Notes: generated by a model not told the origin, from the letters alone. A stretch of DNA of 64,000 bases from Humibacter sp. RRB41 (GCF_022761015.1 NZ_JAKWJQ010000008.1:94067-158066), one strand, 5' to 3'. Shown: positions 56,297-64,000, numbered from the stretch's first letter. Made by a program: numbers and translations.

Positions 56297-58486
56297 TCAG
56301 GGAGTGGCGACCTCGCCCGTTCCACCGTTGTGGCGCGGCGGGTGGTGCGGATGTGCCCCGGCGGCGTCGTCGACACCGACGGCGCGCCGTCCGTGCCCTG
56401 TCGGCAGGTCCGTTGCGATCACGCGATCGTCGTCCGCGACGGCATCGGGGAGAGCGAGCGAACCGGTCTCCACTGCGGCGACCTTGGCGAGCGTCGCCTC
56501 GTCGTCGGCGGCCTCCTCGAGTGCCGACTTCGCGCGCAGCGGCGGCGTCTTGAAGAACAGCGACAGGATGAAGGCGAGCAGCACCACGAACATCGCGACC
56601 CAGTAGACCAACACCGCCGACGCGTTGAAACCGACCAGGAACGGCTTCGACAGCCGGTGGTCGGCGCCCTTGAGGAACGACGTGTCGTTGATCGCGTTCC
56701 CGTTGACGCTGGAGGTGCTGCCGGACTTGGCGAGCTGCGTGTGCAGCGTGGGCTCGATGGTGTCGACGAAGTCGCTGCGCTGGGATGCGTTCGTGAAGTC
56801 GAGCGTGACGGTTCCGTCAGACGCCACCCGTGCGACGGGAATCTGCTTCTGGATGGCGGTGGCCGCAGCCTGTTGCGCCTGCTGCACTGCCTGTGCTTCC
56901 GCAGCAGCCTGGGCATCAGCCGGGATCAGGCCCGCCGCGACCTGCTTGTCGACGGCGGCCTTGGCGGCGGCCGTCGCCTTGTCGACGCCGGCTTGCGCCT
57001 GCTTGGTGGTCTGTTTGGTCACGTTGTTCACGATCGGGTCGTAGATCGTGCCCATGATCCCCTTGTTCTCGGGGGCCTTCGCCACGGCAGGATCGAACGC
57101 GGCGTTCAGCGCTGCGGTCAGGGTCGGCTTGTCGCTCAGCGACGACTGGATGTTCGACGGCATCACCGCGAACAGCAGCGAGATGAGCACCGCGGTGCCG
57201 AGCGTTCCACCGATCTGACGGAAGAACGTGGACGCACTGGTTGCGACACCCATGTCACGCAGGCCCACCGAGTTCTGGCTCGCGATGGTCAGCGTCTGCA
57301 TCAGCTGACCCAGACCGAGGCCGATGAGCAGCATGGCACCCGCGATGAACCAATACGAGCCGTCGTACTTCAGGAACGTCAGCCAGAAGAACCCGCCGGC
57401 GAGCATGGCCGTTCCGATGATCGGGAACTGCCGGTAGTGCCCGGTGCGGGCTATCAACTGGCCGCTCGCGATCGAGGCGATCATCAGCCCCAGGATCATC
57501 GGGAGCAACTGCAACCCGCTCTCGGTCGGGCTCGCCCCTAGAACCAGCTGCAGATACAGCGGCAAGGTGAGCATTGCGCCGAACATGCCGAATCCGACGA
57601 GCACACCGATGACAGTGGCCATCGAGAACGTGGACGAGCGGAACAGCTTCAGCGGGATGAGCGCGTCATCCTTCATCAGCATCTCGGCGATGATGAACGC
57701 CACGATGCCGATAGCTCCGATCACGTAGCAGGCGATCGACTCGATGCTGCCCCAGCCCCAGTCCCTGCCCTGCTCGGCCACAAGCAGCAGCGGCACGAGA
57801 GACAGCACGACGAAGCCCGCACCCCACCAGTCGATGCGCACCCGGCCGTGGCTGTTGTGCGGGATGTGCAGGAAGCGCAGCACGATGATGAGCGCGACGA
57901 TGCCGATCGGCACGTTGATGAGGAACACCCAGCGCCAGCCGGCGATCCAGAGGATCTGGTTCGCACCGGCGAAGAGACCGCCGATCAGCGGTCCGAGCAC
58001 ACTCGACACACCGAAGACGGCGAGGAAGTAGCCCTGGTATTTGGCGCGCTCGCGGGGAGCGAGGATGTCGCCCATGATCGCCAGCGGCATCGACATCAAA
58101 CCGCCGGCGCCCAGACCCTGGATGGCGCGGAACGCCGCGAGCTCGATCATCGACGTCGAGAACGAGGACAGGATCGAGCCGACGACGAAGATGACGATCG
58201 CGATGATGAAGAGCGGGCGACGGCCGAAGATGTCGGAGAGCTTGCCGTAGATCGGCGTCGCGATCGTGGAGACGATCAGATAGGCGGTGGTCACCCACGC
58301 CTGCTGGCTGAGGCCGTGCAGATCGTCGCCGATGGTGCGGATGGCGGTACCGACGACCGTCTGGTCGAGTGCGGAAAGGAACATGCCCGCCATCAGTCCG
58401 AAGATCACGAAGAGGATCTGCCGGTGGGACATGATGGGAGCTCTGGGCGCGGATTGCGCCGACGCGGGCGTGGCGGCTTCTGACAT
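56297..58486 (-). CDS. DHA2-family (EmrB/QacA-type) MFS multidrug exporter with large extracytoplasmic loop
   Basis: The 729-residue protein has 14 membrane helices, motif LDQTVVGTAI in helix 1 (40-49), motif A GKLSDIFGRRP (81-91) and antiporter motif C region in helix 5 (VFGVSSVLGPLIGG, 158-170). Between the last two helices, residues about 443-615 form an Ala/Gln/Lys-rich, probably helical extracytoplasmic insertion of some 170 residues, far longer than in QacA. I chose ATG 58486 (GGGGATCC upstream); the longer frame is not coding-like. It is expected to export drugs or metabolites with proton motive force. Confidence 0.88.
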   Translation of the reverse strand: MSEAATPASAQSAPRAPIMSHRQILFVIFGLMAGMFLSALDQTVVGTAIRTIGDDLHGLSQQAWVTTAYLIVSTIATPIYGKLSDIFGRRPLFIIAIVIFVVGSILSSFSTSMIELAAFRAIQGLGAGGLMSMPLAIMGDILAPRERAKYQGYFLAVFGVSSVLGPLIGGLFAGANQILWIAGWRWVFLINVPIGIVALIIVLRFLHIPHNSHGRVRIDWWGAGFVVLSLVPLLLVAEQGRDWGWGSIESIACYVIGAIGIVAFIIAEMLMKDDALIPLKLFRSSTFSMATVIGVLVGFGMFGAMLTLPLYLQLVLGASPTESGLQLLPMILGLMIASIASGQLIARTGHYRQFPIIGTAMLAGGFFWLTFLKYDGSYWFIAGAMLLIGLGLGQLMQTLTIASQNSVGLRDMGVATSASTFFRQIGGTLGTAVLISLLFAVMPSNIQSSLSDKPTLTAALNAAFDPAVAKAPENKGIMGTIYDPIVNNVTKQTTKQAQAGVDKATAAAKAAVDKQVAAGLIPADAQAAAEAQAVQQAQQAAATAIQKQIPVARVASDGTVTLDFTNASQRSDFVDTIEPTLHTQLAKSGSTSSVNGNAINDTSFLKGADHRLSKPFLVGFNASAVLVYWVAMFVVLLAFILSLFFKTPPLRAKSALEEAADDEATLAKVAAVETGSLALPDAVADDDRVIATDLPTGHGRRAVGVDDAAGAHPHHPPRHNGGTGEVATP

Positions 58487-58751
58487 GGATCCCCGAAGTT
58501 CTGAAGTGAATGAGAGCGGAGACAGGCCGAACGACGTGAATTCCGCCGTCGTTGGCTGATGAAGAAAAAATTGCGGAGACTGCAAATTTACACCCGCATG
58601 GTTGCGACGTCGAACGATCCGGCAAGACGGGCCGCAGAGTTCGCCCCGGGCGAACGGATGCTCGTGCGAGCGCCCACAGCCGCCGCTACGCCTGCCCCCC
58701 ATGCGCGCGTCACCGGAGATTCCAATACTCGTCACCTAACGTGGTGTGGTC

Positions 58752-59735
58752 ATGTCTTACGCCCCCGATGAATCGACGAGCCGAGATCAGGCCGCGCAGC
58801 ACGAGTTCGCGCGCGGAGTGCAGACCCGATCGGATGCCGGTCTCCACCTGCCGTCTCGGCGCCAGGTGATGCTGGCTGGCCTGGGTGCGGCATCCGCGCT
58901 GCTTCTTGCCGGATGCTCGGCCCCCGCCGACGCCGTTCGCGGTTCGGCGACCCCGTCGACGACGCCCGTTGCGGTGAAACCGGCGGTGGCGGCGGTGTCG
59001 CCTGCACAGGCATCCGTCATCGGGCAGCACGTGACGATCACGGGCACCGGGCTGAAGGATGTCAAGCAGGTCACGTTCGGAACCACGAAGGTCCCGGTGA
59101 CATCGGCGAGCGCCACCAAGGTCGTGGTCGCCGCGCCCGCCGCAGCGAACTACCAGCCTGGGACCGTGGACGTCGCGCTGCTCGACGGCACCGGTGCGAC
59201 CCTGGCGAGCAAGCCCCAGGCCCTGACGTACGTCGTGACGGCGGGCGTCGGTGCCCAGATGCAGTACGCCCTCGCGCACTGGACGAACTACAACACGGCC
59301 GAGTACGGCGACCTGAACCCGGTAGGTGGCGACTGCGCCAACTTCGTGAGCCAGACGCTCATCGCCCGCGGCTGGACCATGACCGACCAGTGGTACAACC
59401 ACAACGCGGCCGCCGACTGGGGCTCGCCGTGGGGCTACGTGCCGTCGATGGACACCTACTTCGCCGACAACGCCGAGTCGCTCGGGCTCGAGAAGCTCAC
59501 CTTCAGTCAGGAGGATCGGGCGAAGGTCGGGCTCGGCGACGTGGGCATCTTCTTCTGGGGAGACGACACCGAGCCGGACCACACCGAGGTGGTCGACAAG
59601 ATCGAGAAGGTCGACGGCCAGTACAAGATCTCCCTCGCCAGCCACAACAACGACGTCGCGTTCCGCGACCTCGACACCACGATCACCACAGAGCATCCAG
59701 GGTCGACCGGGCACTTCTGGCACCTGACACGCTGA
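58752..59735 (+). CDS. lipoprotein with IPT/TIG and amidase (Amidase_6) domains
   Basis: The 327-residue protein has an unusually long N-region, then SRRQVMLAGLGAASALLLAGC (twin arginine and lipobox, Cys55), so it is probably a Tat-exported lipoprotein. An IPT/TIG-like immunoglobulin domain (about 80-163) precedes an Amidase_6 domain with catalytic Cys195 in GGDCANFVSQ and His277 in EPDHTEVV. The likely target is cell-wall peptide. TAACGT (58737-58742) may be its -10, close to ATG 58752. It is the longer member of a tandem paralogous pair. Confidence 0.83.
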   Translation: MSYAPDESTSRDQAAQHEFARGVQTRSDAGLHLPSRRQVMLAGLGAASALLLAGCSAPADAVRGSATPSTTPVAVKPAVAAVSPAQASVIGQHVTITGTGLKDVKQVTFGTTKVPVTSASATKVVVAAPAAANYQPGTVDVALLDGTGATLASKPQALTYVVTAGVGAQMQYALAHWTNYNTAEYGDLNPVGGDCANFVSQTLIARGWTMTDQWYNHNAAADWGSPWGYVPSMDTYFADNAESLGLEKLTFSQEDRAKVGLGDVGIFFWGDDTEPDHTEVVDKIEKVDGQYKISLASHNNDVAFRDLDTTITTEHPGSTGHFWHLTR

Positions 59736-59834
59736 CGCGCTGGCGCATCCGGCTTGCACTCAATCCGCTGGGCATTCACGGGGCGCGCGGTTCGCTCGGC
59801 GATCGCCAAGGCGCCCTGCCCTAGCGTCGAAGAC

Positions 59835-60494
59835 GTGATCACGCAGAGCCGAACCGGAATGTCGAAGCGGAGGCGGGGCATCCGCTGGCGGTGGGCGTGC
59901 GTGTTCGCGATGTTCGCGGTGCTGACGCTCGCCGGATGCACGGCGTCGCCGCCCGCGCTGCCCGCGCCCATTCAGAAGCAGCTCGACTACGCGAAGGCGC
60001 ACTGGGATCACTACAACACCAAGGTCTACGGCGACCTCAATCCGGTCGGCGGCGACTGTGCCAACTTCGTGAGCCAGACGCTCATCGCCCGCGGCTGGAA
60101 GATGAACGACCAGTGGTACAACCACGATGCGGCCGACGACTGGAGCCCCGCGTGGGGGTACGTGCCGTCGATGGATGACTACTTCCGCGCCGATGCGAAG
60201 TCGCTCGGCCTGACCGAGTACCCGTTGAACAAGCGCTCGAAGATCGCCGTCGGCGACATCGTGATGTTCGACTGGGAGAACAACGGCGTGCTCGACCACG
60301 TGGAGATCGTCAGCAAGGTGATCGACACCACGGTGAACGGCAATAAGCACGTGGAGATCAAGATGGCCGGTCACAATCGCGACAGCATGTATCGCGATCT
60401 CGACTACGTGCTCACGAAGCTGTATCCGCACGCGTCCGGCCACTTCTGGCACGTGGCACTGCCCCCGACGGCGAGCCCGACCCCCTCGAAGTAG
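59835..60494 (+). CDS. lipoprotein amidase (Amidase_6 domain), paralogue without IPT domain
   Basis: The 219-residue protein has a basic N-region, hydrophobic core and lipobox LAGC (Cys35), followed directly by an Amidase_6 domain with Cys75 in GGDCANFVSQ and His in VLDHVEIV. It lacks the IPT domain of its neighbour. A 40-bp stretch around the active site (60060-60099) is identical to 59337-59376, indicating recent duplication or gene conversion. I chose GTG 59835, seven bases after TAGCGT; ATG 59859 is possible. Confidence 0.8.
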   Translation: MITQSRTGMSKRRRGIRWRWACVFAMFAVLTLAGCTASPPALPAPIQKQLDYAKAHWDHYNTKVYGDLNPVGGDCANFVSQTLIARGWKMNDQWYNHDAADDWSPAWGYVPSMDDYFRADAKSLGLTEYPLNKRSKIAVGDIVMFDWENNGVLDHVEIVSKVIDTTVNGNKHVEIKMAGHNRDSMYRDLDYVLTKLYPHASGHFWHVALPPTASPTPSK

Positions 60495-60534
60495 CCGGCG
60501 CCTCTGCTGGTCGAGTAGTCGCCACCCCTCTGCC

Positions 60535-60573
60535 GGTCGAGTAGCGCCGCCGAAGGCGACGCGTATCGAGACC
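60535..60573. repeat. REP-like imperfect palindrome
   Basis: A 39-base element starts GGTCGAGTAGCGCCGCC and ends CGCGTATCGAGACC, with a central GAA loop. It closely resembles, from memory, a dispersed REP-type palindrome of Microbacteriaceae found near gene ends. A partial copy (GGTCGAGTAG) lies 26 bases earlier. It follows the amidase stop and could act as a terminator. Confidence 0.6.
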
Positions 60574-60608
60574 CATCGCGCATGGTGTCACGAAGTTCCA
60601 TTTCACTG

Positions 60609-60643
60609 TTGACATGACACCAAGGTGGTGTCACCATGGTGTC
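60609..60643 (+). promoter_or_regulatory. promoter with operator filling the spacer, upstream of the RHH repressor
   Basis: Consensus -35 TTGACA (60609-60614), a 17-base spacer and CACCAT (60632-60637) as -10 lie six bases before ATG 60644. The inverted repeat TGACACCA-AGG-TGGTGTCA (60615-60633) covers the whole spacer, and further GGTGTCA half-sites occur at about 60584 and 60638. This is a textbook position for autorepression. Confidence 0.75.
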
Positions 60644-61156
60644 ATGGAACTTGGAACATACGTCGATGAACTGCAACGTCAGCTGGCCGCTGCCGCTTCC
60701 GCGGGCGGCGACGAGGTGCGCGAGACGGCAGAGCGCCTGACCACCGCGCTGGATGCCGCAGCCCGGCTCATGCTGCTGGAGGCGCTCGGCGCCGCCGTCA
60801 GCGAGATCAGCACGGAGCTCACGCCCGGCTCCGTCGACCTGCGGCTGCGCGGCAGGGAGCCGGAATTCGTCGTCACGCCTGCCCCGCAGTGGTCGGAGTC
60901 GGAGGCGCCATCGACGTCGCCGCAGACGGCACCTGCGGCATCCATCGCGGTAGACGGCGAGGAAGGTGCCACCACACGCACCACTCTCCGACTGCCCGAC
61001 GAGCTCAAGGCCCGCGTGGACGCGGCCGCCGCCGCGGCCGGGGTCTCGGTCAACGCCTGGTTGGTGCGCGCCGTCGCATCCACCCTCGACACCACGACGA
61101 ACCGCCCGCCGGCGAAGGAGACGCACGGAACGCGCGTCACCGGATGGGTTCGGTGA
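60644..61156 (+). CDS. ribbon-helix-helix regulator heading an exporter operon
   Basis: The 170-residue protein has an N-terminal helical region (about 1-45), an acidic/Pro-Ser linker, and a C-terminal Arc/MetJ-type ribbon-helix-helix motif TRTTLRLPDELKARVDAAAAAAGVSVNAW region (about 110-150) that binds DNA. Placement of the RHH at the C-terminus after a long N-terminal half is unusual. Its promoter carries an operator made of GGTGTCA half-sites. The next gene (DUF4097) starts 44 bases after its stop, so it probably controls itself and the downstream genes. Confidence 0.8.
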   Translation: MELGTYVDELQRQLAAAASAGGDEVRETAERLTTALDAAARLMLLEALGAAVSEISTELTPGSVDLRLRGREPEFVVTPAPQWSESEAPSTSPQTAPAASIAVDGEEGATTRTTLRLPDELKARVDAAAAAAGVSVNAWLVRAVASTLDTTTNRPPAKETHGTRVTGWVR

Positions 61157-61200
61157 ACGACATGACAATCACAACCTCGACGATCCGGAGGGACGCCATC

Positions 61201-62061
61201 ATGAGCACGGACTACACCACACCGGATCCCATCCGGGTCATCCTCGACCTTCTCGTCGGCGCCACCGTTACGGTCACCGCGGCGGAGACGACAACCACGA
61301 CGGTCTCGATCACCCCGAACGATCCGACCAAGAAGGACGACCTGCGGGCGCTCGACGAAGTGGTCGTCGACTTCGTCGACGGCGTGCTGGGCGTGCGCAT
61401 CCCGCGCACGCTGCGCTACTACACCTGGTTCAGCGGCAGCCCGCACCTCATGGTCGACATCACGGTGCCGACCGGGTCGAGCCTCGAAGGCAAGATCGGC
61501 GCGGGCAACCTCAGTACCGTCGGCATCCTCGACGGATGCGAGGTGCGCACCGGCGCGGGCGAGCTCCGCGTGGAACAGGCGGGCAAGACCACCCTGTACT
61601 CGGGGGCAGGCTCGATCCAGGCAGGCCGCATCGGCGGACCGCTCCAGGTGACGAACGGTGCAGGATCCATTCGGGTCGGAACGCTCGAGGGCGCAGGCAC
61701 GATCAAGAACTCCACGGGACGCACCACCTTCGGCGAGGTCGAGGGCCCGCTGAACGTGAAGTCCTCGACCGGGGACGTCACGATCGAGCAGCTGAACGGC
61801 TCCGCCGAGATCAAATGCGCCCACGGCGAGGTGCGCATCGACAGGGTCGGCACCGGAGAGGTGAAGATCGAGGGCGGCTACGGCTCGATCGAGGTCGGAG
61901 TGCCGGAAGGCACGGCCGCCTGGCTCGACATCGCATCTCGGCACGGCGTGCTGCGCAACGAGCTGGACCAGGCATCCGCTCCCGTGCAGGATGACCGCAC
62001 CGTCGCCATCACGGCGCACGCGGACTACGCATCGATCACGATTCGCCGACCGATGGGGTAG
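61201..62061 (+). CDS. DUF4097-type beta-helix protein
   Basis: The 286-residue protein contains short repeated strands with G-x-[IVL] spacing (KIGAGNLSTVGILDG, RTGAGELRVEQAG, YSGAGSIQAGRIGG, TNGAGSIRVGTLEG, KSSTGDVTIEQLNG), the right-handed beta-helix of DUF4097 putative adhesin-like proteins. It has no signal peptide and so is likely cytoplasmic. ATG 61201 has CGGAGGG nine bases upstream. It lies between a RHH regulator and a DrrAB-like exporter, a recurrent actinobacterial neighbourhood; its role is unknown. Confidence 0.82.
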   Translation: MSTDYTTPDPIRVILDLLVGATVTVTAAETTTTTVSITPNDPTKKDDLRALDEVVVDFVDGVLGVRIPRTLRYYTWFSGSPHLMVDITVPTGSSLEGKIGAGNLSTVGILDGCEVRTGAGELRVEQAGKTTLYSGAGSIQAGRIGGPLQVTNGAGSIRVGTLEGAGTIKNSTGRTTFGEVEGPLNVKSSTGDVTIEQLNGSAEIKCAHGEVRIDRVGTGEVKIEGGYGSIEVGVPEGTAAWLDIASRHGVLRNELDQASAPVQDDRTVAITAHADYASITIRRPMG

Positions 62062-62214
62062 CAGCCCGCCCTTCGACCCGCTTCCCTCGCTCAGGGAGCT
62101 GAGGCACTGCACAACGAACGCCCGGACGTGGGCGCTGATCGTCGAGCCCGAAAGCGGCGCGCCGAACCACCACCAGATACCGATCCATCACCGCAAATCC
62201 AGAACGGACAGACC

Positions 62215-62979
62215 ATGAACGCAACGCAAACCCAGGGTCCCGCGATCCATGTGCAGGGCCTGGTGAAGTCATACAAGAAGCTCGAAGTGCTGCGCGGCGT
62301 CGACTTCGACGTGGCGCCCGGCACCATCTTCGCCCTGCTCGGCTCGAACGGGGCGGGCAAGACTACCGCCATCCGCATCCTCTCGACGCTGCTGCACGCC
62401 GACGGCGGCACCGCGACCGTGAACGGATACGACGTCGCTGCGAACGCGGCGGACGTGCGGGCATCCATCAGCCTCACCGGGCAGTTCGCTGCCGTCGACG
62501 AGGTGTTGTCTGGCAGGGAGAACCTGGTGCTCGTGGCGCGGCTGCGGCACCTCGACAACCCAGCAGCGATCGCGGACGGACTGCTCGACCGCTTCTCGCT
62601 CGCCGAAGCCGGCGCCCGCAAGGTGGCGACCTACTCGGGCGGCATGCGGCGCAGGCTCGACATCGCGATGAGCCTCATCGGCAACCCGCCGGTGATCTTC
62701 CTCGACGAGCCGACGACCGGGCTCGACCCCGAGGCCCGCATCGAGGTGTGGGATGCCGTCAAGGAGCTCGCGGCGCACGGCACGACGGTGCTGCTCACCA
62801 CGCAGTTGCTCGACGAAGCCGAGCAGCTCGCCGACCGGATCGCGATCCTGCACAAGGGACGGATCATCGTCAACGGCACCCTCTCAGAACTCAAGCAGCT
62901 GCTGCCGCCGGCCGAGGTCGAGTACGTCGAGAAGCAGCCCAGCCTCGAGGACGTCTTCTTCGCCATCGTCGGCGACTGA
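62215..62979 (+). CDS. ABC exporter ATPase, DrrA type
   Basis: The 254-residue ATPase has Walker A GSNGAGKTT, Q-loop LTGQFAAVDEVLSGRENL, signature YSGGMRRRLD, Walker B VIFLDEPTTGLD and H-loop TTQLLDEAEQLADRIA. The GMRRRLDIA and QFAAVDE forms are typical of daunorubicin-resistance-type exporters. It is followed 31 bases later by its permease and would energise export of a drug-like or lipid substrate. Confidence 0.93.
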   Translation: MNATQTQGPAIHVQGLVKSYKKLEVLRGVDFDVAPGTIFALLGSNGAGKTTAIRILSTLLHADGGTATVNGYDVAANAADVRASISLTGQFAAVDEVLSGRENLVLVARLRHLDNPAAIADGLLDRFSLAEAGARKVATYSGGMRRRLDIAMSLIGNPPVIFLDEPTTGLDPEARIEVWDAVKELAAHGTTVLLTTQLLDEAEQLADRIAILHKGRIIVNGTLSELKQLLPPAEVEYVEKQPSLEDVFFAIVGD

Positions 62980-63010
62980 CGCTCAACCGAACCACGAAAG
63001 GACACGCATC

Positions 63011-63811
63011 ATGACCACCATCACCGCCACCAGGGCTCCGAGCACCACGGGCTCGCACTTCTTCGCCGACGCCGCCGTTCTCACCGGCCGTTCGCTCAAG
63101 CACATCACGCGCAGCCTCGACACGATCATCACCACCTGCATCACGCCGATCGCACTGATGCTGCTCTTCGTCTACGTGCTGGGCGGCGCGATCAACACCG
63201 GCACGGATGTCTCGTACGTCAGCTACCTGCTCCCCGGCATCCTGCTCATCACCGTCGCATCCGGCGTCTCGTACACCGCGTTCCGGCTCTTCCAGGACAT
63301 GCAGGGAGGCATCGTCGAGCGATTCCAGTCGATGCCGATCGCCAGGTCGTCGGTGCTCTGGGCGCACGTGATCACGTCGCTCGTCGCCAACCTGGTGTCG
63401 ATCGTCGTGGTCGTCGGCGTCGCCCTGATCATGGGGTTCCGCACCGGCGCGAGCGTGCTGGACTGGCTCGCCGTCGCGGGCATCCTGATTCTGTTCACGC
63501 TGGCGCTGACGTGGCTCGCCGTCATTCCGGGGCTCACGGCGAAGACGGTCGACGGAGCGAGCGCGTTCTCGTACCCGCTCATCTTCCTGCCGTTCATCAG
63601 CTCGGCCTTCGTGCCGACGGCATCCATGCCGGGGCCGGTGGCGTGGTTCGCGCAGTATCAGCCGGTGACGCCGATCGTGGACTCGATCCGTGCCCTGTTC
63701 ACCGGGCAGCCGGTCACCGGTGACATCTGGATCGCAATGGCGTGGATGGTCGGCATCCTGGTCGTGGCGTACGCCTTCGCGACGAACATTTACCGCAGGA
63801 AGGTCAGCTGA
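63011..63811 (+). CDS. ABC-2 type exporter permease, DrrB type
   Basis: The 266-residue membrane protein has six helices of the ABC-2 family and the typical DrrB stretches LLPGILLITVASGVSYTAFRLFQDMQ, GIVERFQSMPIARSSVL and SSAFVPTASMPGPVAWFAQYQPVTPIVDSIRAL. ATG 63011 follows AAAGGA. It pairs with the ATPase at 62215 as the transport unit of the RHH-DUF4097-Drr cluster. Confidence 0.93.
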   Translation: MTTITATRAPSTTGSHFFADAAVLTGRSLKHITRSLDTIITTCITPIALMLLFVYVLGGAINTGTDVSYVSYLLPGILLITVASGVSYTAFRLFQDMQGGIVERFQSMPIARSSVLWAHVITSLVANLVSIVVVVGVALIMGFRTGASVLDWLAVAGILILFTLALTWLAVIPGLTAKTVDGASAFSYPLIFLPFISSAFVPTASMPGPVAWFAQYQPVTPIVDSIRALFTGQPVTGDIWIAMAWMVGILVVAYAFATNIYRRKVS

Positions 63812-63839
63812 GCCCGGCGTCGGCCACCCACCTTCCCAG

Positions 63840-63911
63840 CCGAACCGCTGCAGTTTGAGCGAACCGCGCGTGCCGATGACCCGCGTGTCTGCCCAAACTG
63901 CAGCGGTTCGG
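63840..63911. repeat. perfect 18-bp inverted repeat with 36-base loop
   Basis: CCGAACCGCTGCAGTTTG (63840-63857) is exactly complementary to 63894-63911. It begins 29 bases after the DrrB stop and could terminate the operon, but it lacks a T-run and has a long loop, so a REP-like or mobile palindromic element is equally possible. Confidence 0.65.
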
Positions 63912-63942
63912 GGGTTCGGTGGGTGGGTGGCGCTAGGTGTCT

Positions 63943-64000
63943 TGAGTCGCGACATAGGTGACATCTGAGTCGCGACATGGGAGACGTTCATGAGCGAGAG
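63943..64000. other. direct repeats at window edge, possible insertion sequence terminus
   Basis: TGAGTCGCGACAT occurs at 63943-63955 and again at 63966-63978, followed by an ATG at 63990 whose frame runs off the edge (MSE...). The tandem terminal motifs followed by a start codon resemble, from memory, the left ends of IS481-like elements in actinobacteria. Only 11 bases of any gene are visible, so this is tentative. Confidence 0.3.

Noticed and set aside
1..64000. CRISPR arrays, tRNA or rRNA genes, phage modules, toxin-antitoxin pairs
   Set aside because: No spaced repeats, tRNA-like cloverleaf ends or rRNA motifs were recognised; the RHH protein at 60644 has no toxin partner next to it.

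Overview
The window is about 64 kb of high-GC, gene-dense DNA. Codon usage, abundant GTG starts, TANNNT -10 boxes placed six bases before start codons, and the gene families present (Drr-type exporter, Arr, DUF6807 fusion, ATPase-less sugar ABC importers) point to an actinobacterium, most likely of the Microbacteriaceae. That placement is inference from style and content; no rRNA, tRNA, CRISPR array or phage module was seen.

Positions 1-23.5 kb form a rhamnoside and L-rhamnose catabolic island. It holds a complete catabolic operon on the minus strand (mutarotase rhaM, isomerase rhaI, an esterase, the aldolase/lactaldehyde dehydrogenase fusion rhaD, kinase rhaB), three GH78 alpha-L-rhamnosidases (one cut by the window edge), a Tat-exported six-hairpin glycosidase with two inserted copies of a ~105-residue module, and a sugar ABC importer without an ATPase. 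Three closely related LacI repressors sit between these units. Six sites of the form TGAA(A/T/G)SG(T/A)(T/A)TCA-like palindrome lie upstream of the transcription units, and in four of them the site begins 3-6 bases after a -10 box. Together they describe a local regulon.

Positions 23.6-36 kb carry two more LacI-controlled carbohydrate modules. One is a Gfo/Idh oxidoreductase, SDR, enolase-superfamily dehydratase and 5-dehydro-4-deoxyglucarate dehydratase-like operon, best read as an oxidative uronate/aldarate route, with a perfect AGAAAGCGCTTTCT operator. The other is a second ATPase-less ABC importer followed by a GH2 glycosidase, preceded by two different perfect palindromes of 18 and 20 bp side by side. 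A chromosomal rifampin ADP-ribosyltransferase (arr) follows.

Positions 36-55 kb are mostly single-gene or two-gene units: PHP hydrolases, a tautomerase-like protein, MerR plus alpha/beta hydrolase, a tandem DUF1254 pair, a transglutaminase-like protein, two MFS exporters and MarR, a lipase-like hydrolase, a lipoate ligase, a GNAT enzyme and an orphan DNA methyltransferase. Many have a -10-like hexamer exactly six bases before the start codon and no Shine-Dalgarno sequence, suggesting leaderless mRNAs. Embedded at 43.1-46.2 kb is a two-gene unit (degenerate M24 peptidase homologue and Gfo/Idh-DUF6807 fusion) whose upstream site resembles the 24.67 kb operator.

Positions 55-64 kb contain a sixth LacI regulator, a DHA2-type MFS exporter with a ~170-residue extracytoplasmic insertion, two tandem lipoprotein amidases sharing a 40-bp identical stretch, and a self-regulated ribbon-helix-helix / DUF4097 / DrrAB-like ABC exporter cluster. 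The right edge has a large inverted repeat and possibly the terminal repeats of an insertion sequence.

No single gene here is plainly a new system. The strongest candidates for new biology are the operator code shared by multiple LacI repressors, the double palindrome at 30.4 kb, and the oxidoreductase-DUF6807/M24-like pair.
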